A stretch of DNA of 24,249 bases from a virus, in the IMG/VR virus record IMGVR_UViG_3300017743_000117, positions 1 through 24,249 of that record; one strand, written 5' to 3'. Both the position numbers and the translations under genes were made by a program. This document shows, one piece after another, positions 21,524 through 24,249 of the stretch; within the stretch, counting starts at the first letter, position 1; each line of letters opens with the position of its first letter. The notes beneath the pieces were generated by a model. It was not told where the DNA came from. It was given only the letters and a program-made list of their open reading frames with translations, and searched no databases.

Positions 21524-22196
21524 GATTCTTTCTGAAAAGAAAAGATTTTATTTTAACAGAGGTATCGAGTTTATTCTAGATAAGCCTCTTAAAAGCAATA
21601 TTGATATTGAAAAAGTTATGGGCTTGTTACGAACTAACTTGCCCATTTCGTCGTATACTGGAATTAATAATGTTTATTTTGGGGATTTTGATATACTCAA
21701 GAAGAGATCATTGACAGCCTTACACCACAAAAACAACATATATGTTTCCTCAGAAGAGTTAACCAGTGAAGAAGAAATACTTGATGATTTAGTTCATGAA
21801 TTTGCTCATAGGTTTGAAGAAAACAATTCTGAGCCAATATATGAAGACGGCAAAATTATCAATGAATATCTAGGCAAGATGAATCGATTACACGATAGGA
21901 TAACTCAGGAATATAATTTAGATGATTATGATTTGTCATATTTTGACTTCATTAACACCGAATTTGATCCAAAGTTAGATAAGTTTTTGTACAAAGTGGT
22001 TGGCTATGAGAAAATAAGAAATTTAGTACCCAATCTTTTTATACGTCCGTATGCTGCAACATCAGTTCGAGAGTATTTCGCTACAGGCTTTGAAGATTAT
22101 TACCTAGAAGGTGGACTAAAACTTAAGAGTATTTCGCCAATATTACACTCTAGGATTGAACTTCTAGAAAAGAATACAGATTTCAAAATTAACTAA
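21471..22196 (+). CDS. Zincin-like metallopeptidase (HEFAH)
   Basis: The start is uncertain. TTG 21471 has AAGGAG six bases upstream, inside the previous gene, and is preferred; ATG 21447 has only a weak site and would deepen the overlap. The product (about 241 residues) has HEFAHRFEE (the HExxH zinc motif, near residue 113) and a downstream SVREYFATGFEDYYLEGG. The latter fits a third-ligand Glu helix like that of anthrax-lethal-factor-type (ATLF) zincins, which have EYFAEAF. No signal peptide is seen, so it should act in the cytoplasm. It is the second HExxH protein in the window. Target unknown. Confidence 0.78.
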   Translation: MSRNRKNLTKLLQQSQNKILSEKKRFYFNRGIEFILDKPLKSNIDIEKVMGLLRTNLPISSYTGINNVYFGDFDILKKRSLTALHHKNNIYVSSEELTSEEEILDDLVHEFAHRFEENNSEPIYEDGKIINEYLGKMNRLHDRITQEYNLDDYDLSYFDFINTEFDPKLDKFLYKVVGYEKIRNLVPNLFIRPYAATSVREYFATGFEDYYLEGGLKLKSISPILHSRIELLEKNTDFKIN

Positions 22197-22205
22197 GGAG
22201 AAAAT

Positions 22206-22529
22206 ATGAAACAGATTATTATAGACAAAAACGAAAAAGACAATAAATTGATTGTCAATGTTAAACTACCAGAAAGAAAATACGCTAGAGATCCAATACA
22301 ACAATTTAGTAATTCAGAATTACTAGAGTACCTTAAAACAGAAGGAATATTATTATCAGATTATGAACTCAAAGAACACCCTAAGCATGACTTATCCTCT
22401 TACAGTACAAAAGGTTTGTCACCAAAACTAGAGGGAACTTGGGTATTTAATAAAATTGATGAAGAAAAAGTGAATAAATCTGATTCTCAAACGTATAAAA
22501 AGAGAAGAACAAAAAAATCGGGGGATTAA
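22206..22529 (+). CDS. Unknown basic protein
   Basis: AAGGAG precedes the ATG. The 107-residue protein has short strands (KQIIIDKNEKDNKLIVNVKL), a helical centre (PIQQFSNSELLEYLKTEGIL), and a basic C-terminus (YKKRRTKKSGD). No family is recognised. Its TAA shares its final A with the ATG of the nuclease gene, so the two are translationally coupled. A promoter-like copy with one-base-shorter spacing lies in its last 60 bases (22470). Confidence 0.72.
   Translation: MKQIIIDKNEKDNKLIVNVKLPERKYARDPIQQFSNSELLEYLKTEGILLSDYELKEHPKHDLSSYSTKGLSPKLEGTWVFNKIDEEKVNKSDSQTYKKRRTKKSGD
22470..22499 (+). promoter_or_regulatory. ECF-like promoter element, copy 6 (N13 variant)
   Basis: GTGAATAAA at 22470-22478, 13 bases instead of 14, then CGTATAAA at 22492-22499. 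It lies inside the coding region of the 22206 gene, 30 bases before the nuclease ATG at 22529. The one-base spacing difference and coding position make it less sure than copies 2-5. Confidence 0.45.
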
Positions 22530-23308
22530 TGACTAATAAATATATTTCTTTTTCACAACTTAAAAACTGGGCTAAATGTCCGTTTTATCACAAACTGTCA
22601 AATATTGACAAAGTAGATGGTGCTTTTTCTGGAAACATCTACACTGCTTTTGGATCTGCGCTGCATGAGACAATCGAAAAGCATTTAGAAAACCAAATAA
22701 ATGAAGCAGAATTGAAAGACTATTTTGGCATAGCGTTTGGGAAAGAAAGAGGATTATTAGTCGAAGAAATAAAAGACAATCATTTCGATCAGTTTAAAAC
22801 TCAAGGAGAAAATTTGGTAGAAAAATATAAAGCAAAACTTGATTCGTATTTTGGCAATGATTATGAAATTGTAAAGTGTGAAGAAGAGATATTCGAGGAT
22901 GTACCAGAGTACAAAGGTAATCCTTTTAAGTTTAAAGGCTTTATTGACTTGGTTGTTAAAAAAGGCGACACTTATCATATCTTAGATTGGAAATCCTGCT
23001 CATGGGGATGGGACGCCAAGAAAAGATCAGATAAGATGATCGTCTATCAATTAATTTTTTATAAACATTATTACGCTATAAAACATGGTATCGATCCTAA
23101 AAACATTGAATGCCATTTTGGACTTTTGAAGCGTACTGCTAAGAAAAACGAAGTAGAGTTGTTCAAGGTAACTTCAGGCAAGAGAAGAACAGAAAATGCA
23201 ATGCAGTTATTGACTAGAGCACTTTACAATATCGATAATCGTGTTTATATTAAGAACAGGCTTTCTTGTACTTATTGTGAGTTCAAGGGAACCAAACATT
23301 GTCCGTAA
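22529..23308 (+). CDS. Cas4/RecB-like PD-(D/E)xK nuclease with Fe-S cysteines
   Basis: The 259-residue protein starts at TAATG. It shows the PD-(D/E)xK exonuclease layout: SFSQLKNWAKCPFYHKL with C17, FGSALHETIE with H46, FIDLVVK with D140, and ILDWKS with D153 and K155. The C-terminus has CTYCEFKGTKHCP, three cysteines that with C17 can hold a 4Fe-4S cluster, as in Cas4 and AddB. No CRISPR array or cas1/cas2 is near, so a stand-alone phage Cas4-like exonuclease for recombination or DNA processing is the sensible reading. Note that T4-like phages use other nucleases (gp46/47) for host-DNA work, so this is an addition. Confidence 0.92.
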   Translation: MTNKYISFSQLKNWAKCPFYHKLSNIDKVDGAFSGNIYTAFGSALHETIEKHLENQINEAELKDYFGIAFGKERGLLVEEIKDNHFDQFKTQGENLVEKYKAKLDSYFGNDYEIVKCEEEIFEDVPEYKGNPFKFKGFIDLVVKKGDTYHILDWKSCSWGWDAKKRSDKMIVYQLIFYKHYYAIKHGIDPKNIECHFGLLKRTAKKNEVELFKVTSGKRRTENAMQLLTRALYNIDNRVYIKNRLSCTYCEFKGTKHCP

Positions 23309-23322
23309 CAAAAGGAGAAGAA

Positions 23323-24249
23323 ATGTCGGAAAAAAGAATTAAAGTTTTGACTATCTCCGATCACCCATTATCGCCATCGGGTGTCGGAACTCAAACAAAA
23401 TATATTATAGAAGCCCTGCTTAAGTCTGATAAGTTTGATATAATCAGTCTTGGTGGGGCAATACAGCATCCGGATCACAAGCCACAGATCACGGAAGAAT
23501 GGCAAGAAAGATGGAAGATCTTTCCAGTAGATGGCTATGGATCGCAAGATATCGTGAGATCAATAATCAGGAATGAACGTCCTGATATTTTGTATTTTAT
23601 GACTGATCCTCGTTTTTATGGTTGGCTATGGGAAATAGAAGCGGAGATACGCTCTTTGATTCCTATGGTTTATTATCATGTGTGGGACAATTACCCATAT
23701 CCAAAATATAACCAGAAGTTTTATGAATCTAATGACTTCATTGCGACTATATCAAAAGTTACAAGTGATATTGTGCAAAATGTTGCACCTGATGTAAAAG
23801 AATTGTATGTACCTCATGCAGTAGATTCAGAATTTTTCAAACCTCTACCTACAGAACAGGTTTCCAACTTCAGAGAGGTTTTTGACAAAGAACACGGAAC
23901 AAAAGGAAAGTTTTTGTTTTTCTGGAATAATCGAAATGCTAGGCGAAAGCAAAGCGGATCTTTGTTATTTTGGTTCAAAGATTTTTTGGATGAAGTTGGG
24001 CACGATAAGGCTTCGTTGATTATGCACACAAATCCTGTGGATCCATATGGGCAAGATCTTAATGCAATCATCAAAGAGTTGAATATCAATAAAGGACAGG
24101 TTTTGTTTTCTACCCAAAAAGTTGGAATGGACAAACTTGCCATGTTCTACAACTTGGCTGATTGCACAGTGAATATTTCAGATGCTGAGGGTTTCGGACT
24201 AGCAACTCTAGAGTCTCTTTCCTGCGGTACACCTATTATAGTCAATATG
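23323..24249 (+). CDS. GT4-family glycosyltransferase, 3'-truncated
   Basis: AAAGGAG lies 6 bases before ATG 23323; the frame is open to the window end (309 codons seen). The N-terminal Rossmann half includes KVLTISDHPLSPSGVGTQT, with a Gly-rich loop, and ERPDILYFMTDPRFYGW. The C-terminal half begins around GKFLFFWNNRNARRKQSG, and has the EX7E motif EGFGLATLE (E289, E297) followed by SCGTPIIVN. This is a GT-B enzyme of the GT4 type (retaining, nucleotide-sugar donor). Acceptor is unknown: host surface glycan, phage protein, or modified DNA base are all possible. The phosphomannomutase and nucleotidyltransferase upstream could supply an activated sugar. Confidence 0.92.
   Translation, partial: MSEKRIKVLTISDHPLSPSGVGTQTKYIIEALLKSDKFDIISLGGAIQHPDHKPQITEEWQERWKIFPVDGYGSQDIVRSIIRNERPDILYFMTDPRFYGWLWEIEAEIRSLIPMVYYHVWDNYPYPKYNQKFYESNDFIATISKVTSDIVQNVAPDVKELYVPHAVDSEFFKPLPTEQVSNFREVFDKEHGTKGKFLFFWNNRNARRKQSGSLLFWFKDFLDEVGHDKASLIMHTNPVDPYGQDLNAIIKELNINKGQVLFSTQKVGMDKLAMFYNLADCTVNISDAEGFGLATLESLSCGTPIIVNM

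Noticed and set aside
22529-23308. CRISPR-Cas locus suggested by the Cas4-like gene
   Set aside because: No direct-repeat array and no cas1, cas2 or effector genes were seen in the window.
1-24249. Alternative genetic code with TGA as an amino acid
   Set aside because: TGA ends several clear genes (5741, 13943, 14344, 17666, 18877), and reading it through would fuse or extend them into overlapping neighbours.

Overview
The window is most likely part of the genome of a tailed phage with a large, T4-like (myovirus-type) genome, probably marine and infecting a Gram-negative bacterium. The evidence is that all genes lie on the + strand, the DNA is AT-rich, and the genes are tightly packed with many ATGA or TAATG junctions. 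The gene set also fits: a PIN-PhoH protein, a UV-damage endonuclease, a Nudix hydrolase, a phage tRNA-Arg, a Cas4-like nuclease and a GT4 glycosyltransferase sit beside many lysine/glutamate-rich proteins with short amphipathic N-termini. Two small lipoproteins and a secreted protease suggest a host with a periplasm. No capsid, terminase, portal or tail gene is in the window, so phage type and host are inferred.

Layout. 1-13.9 kb: accessory and probable virion-internal proteins. These include an 888-aa protein, an exported trypsin-like protease, a Nudix enzyme, a coiled-coil membrane protein, Cys-rich and Lys-rich modular proteins, a large protein with a KxDG ligase-like domain joined to an HxGH nucleotidyltransferase, and a zincin joined to an EF-hand protein. 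One small gene here (6365-6538) is split by an in-frame TGA. 13.9-18.1 kb: a Fis-like HTH protein, two mini-proteins, UvdE, a small ORF, two tandem lipoproteins, a terminator, a eukaryote-type phosphomannomutase, tRNA-Arg(TCT), an unknown gene and a TagD-like nucleotidyltransferase, closed by a strong terminator. 18.2-19.7 kb: two very basic, probably virion-internal proteins and a small cupin-like protein. 19.7-24.2 kb: PIN-PhoH, a conserved small protein, a second zincin, an unknown protein, a Cas4-like nuclease and a GT4 glycosyltransferase cut by the window end.

The strongest unexpected signal is a repeated promoter-like element, TGAATA-N16-CGTATA. It occurs five times with identical spacing and once with N15, all between 14.0 and 22.5 kb. 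It lies just upstream of uvdE, the lipoproteins, the tRNA, the 21278 gene and the Cas4-like gene. Its layout resembles ECF-sigma promoters such as Bacillus SigW rather than sigma-70. A different leader motif, CTATTTAT, lies before three other genes, two of which encode probable virion-type proteins. The window may therefore show two promoter classes: one for metabolic or takeover genes and one for virion genes.

A working picture: the phage packages modular basic proteins, and perhaps enzymes, through T4-like capsid-targeting N-termini. Separately it expresses repair (UvdE), RNA/nucleotide (PIN-PhoH, Nudix, nuclease) and sugar-activation/glycosyl-transfer functions under the ECF-like promoters. 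Function statements rest on motifs read by eye; no database search was run.
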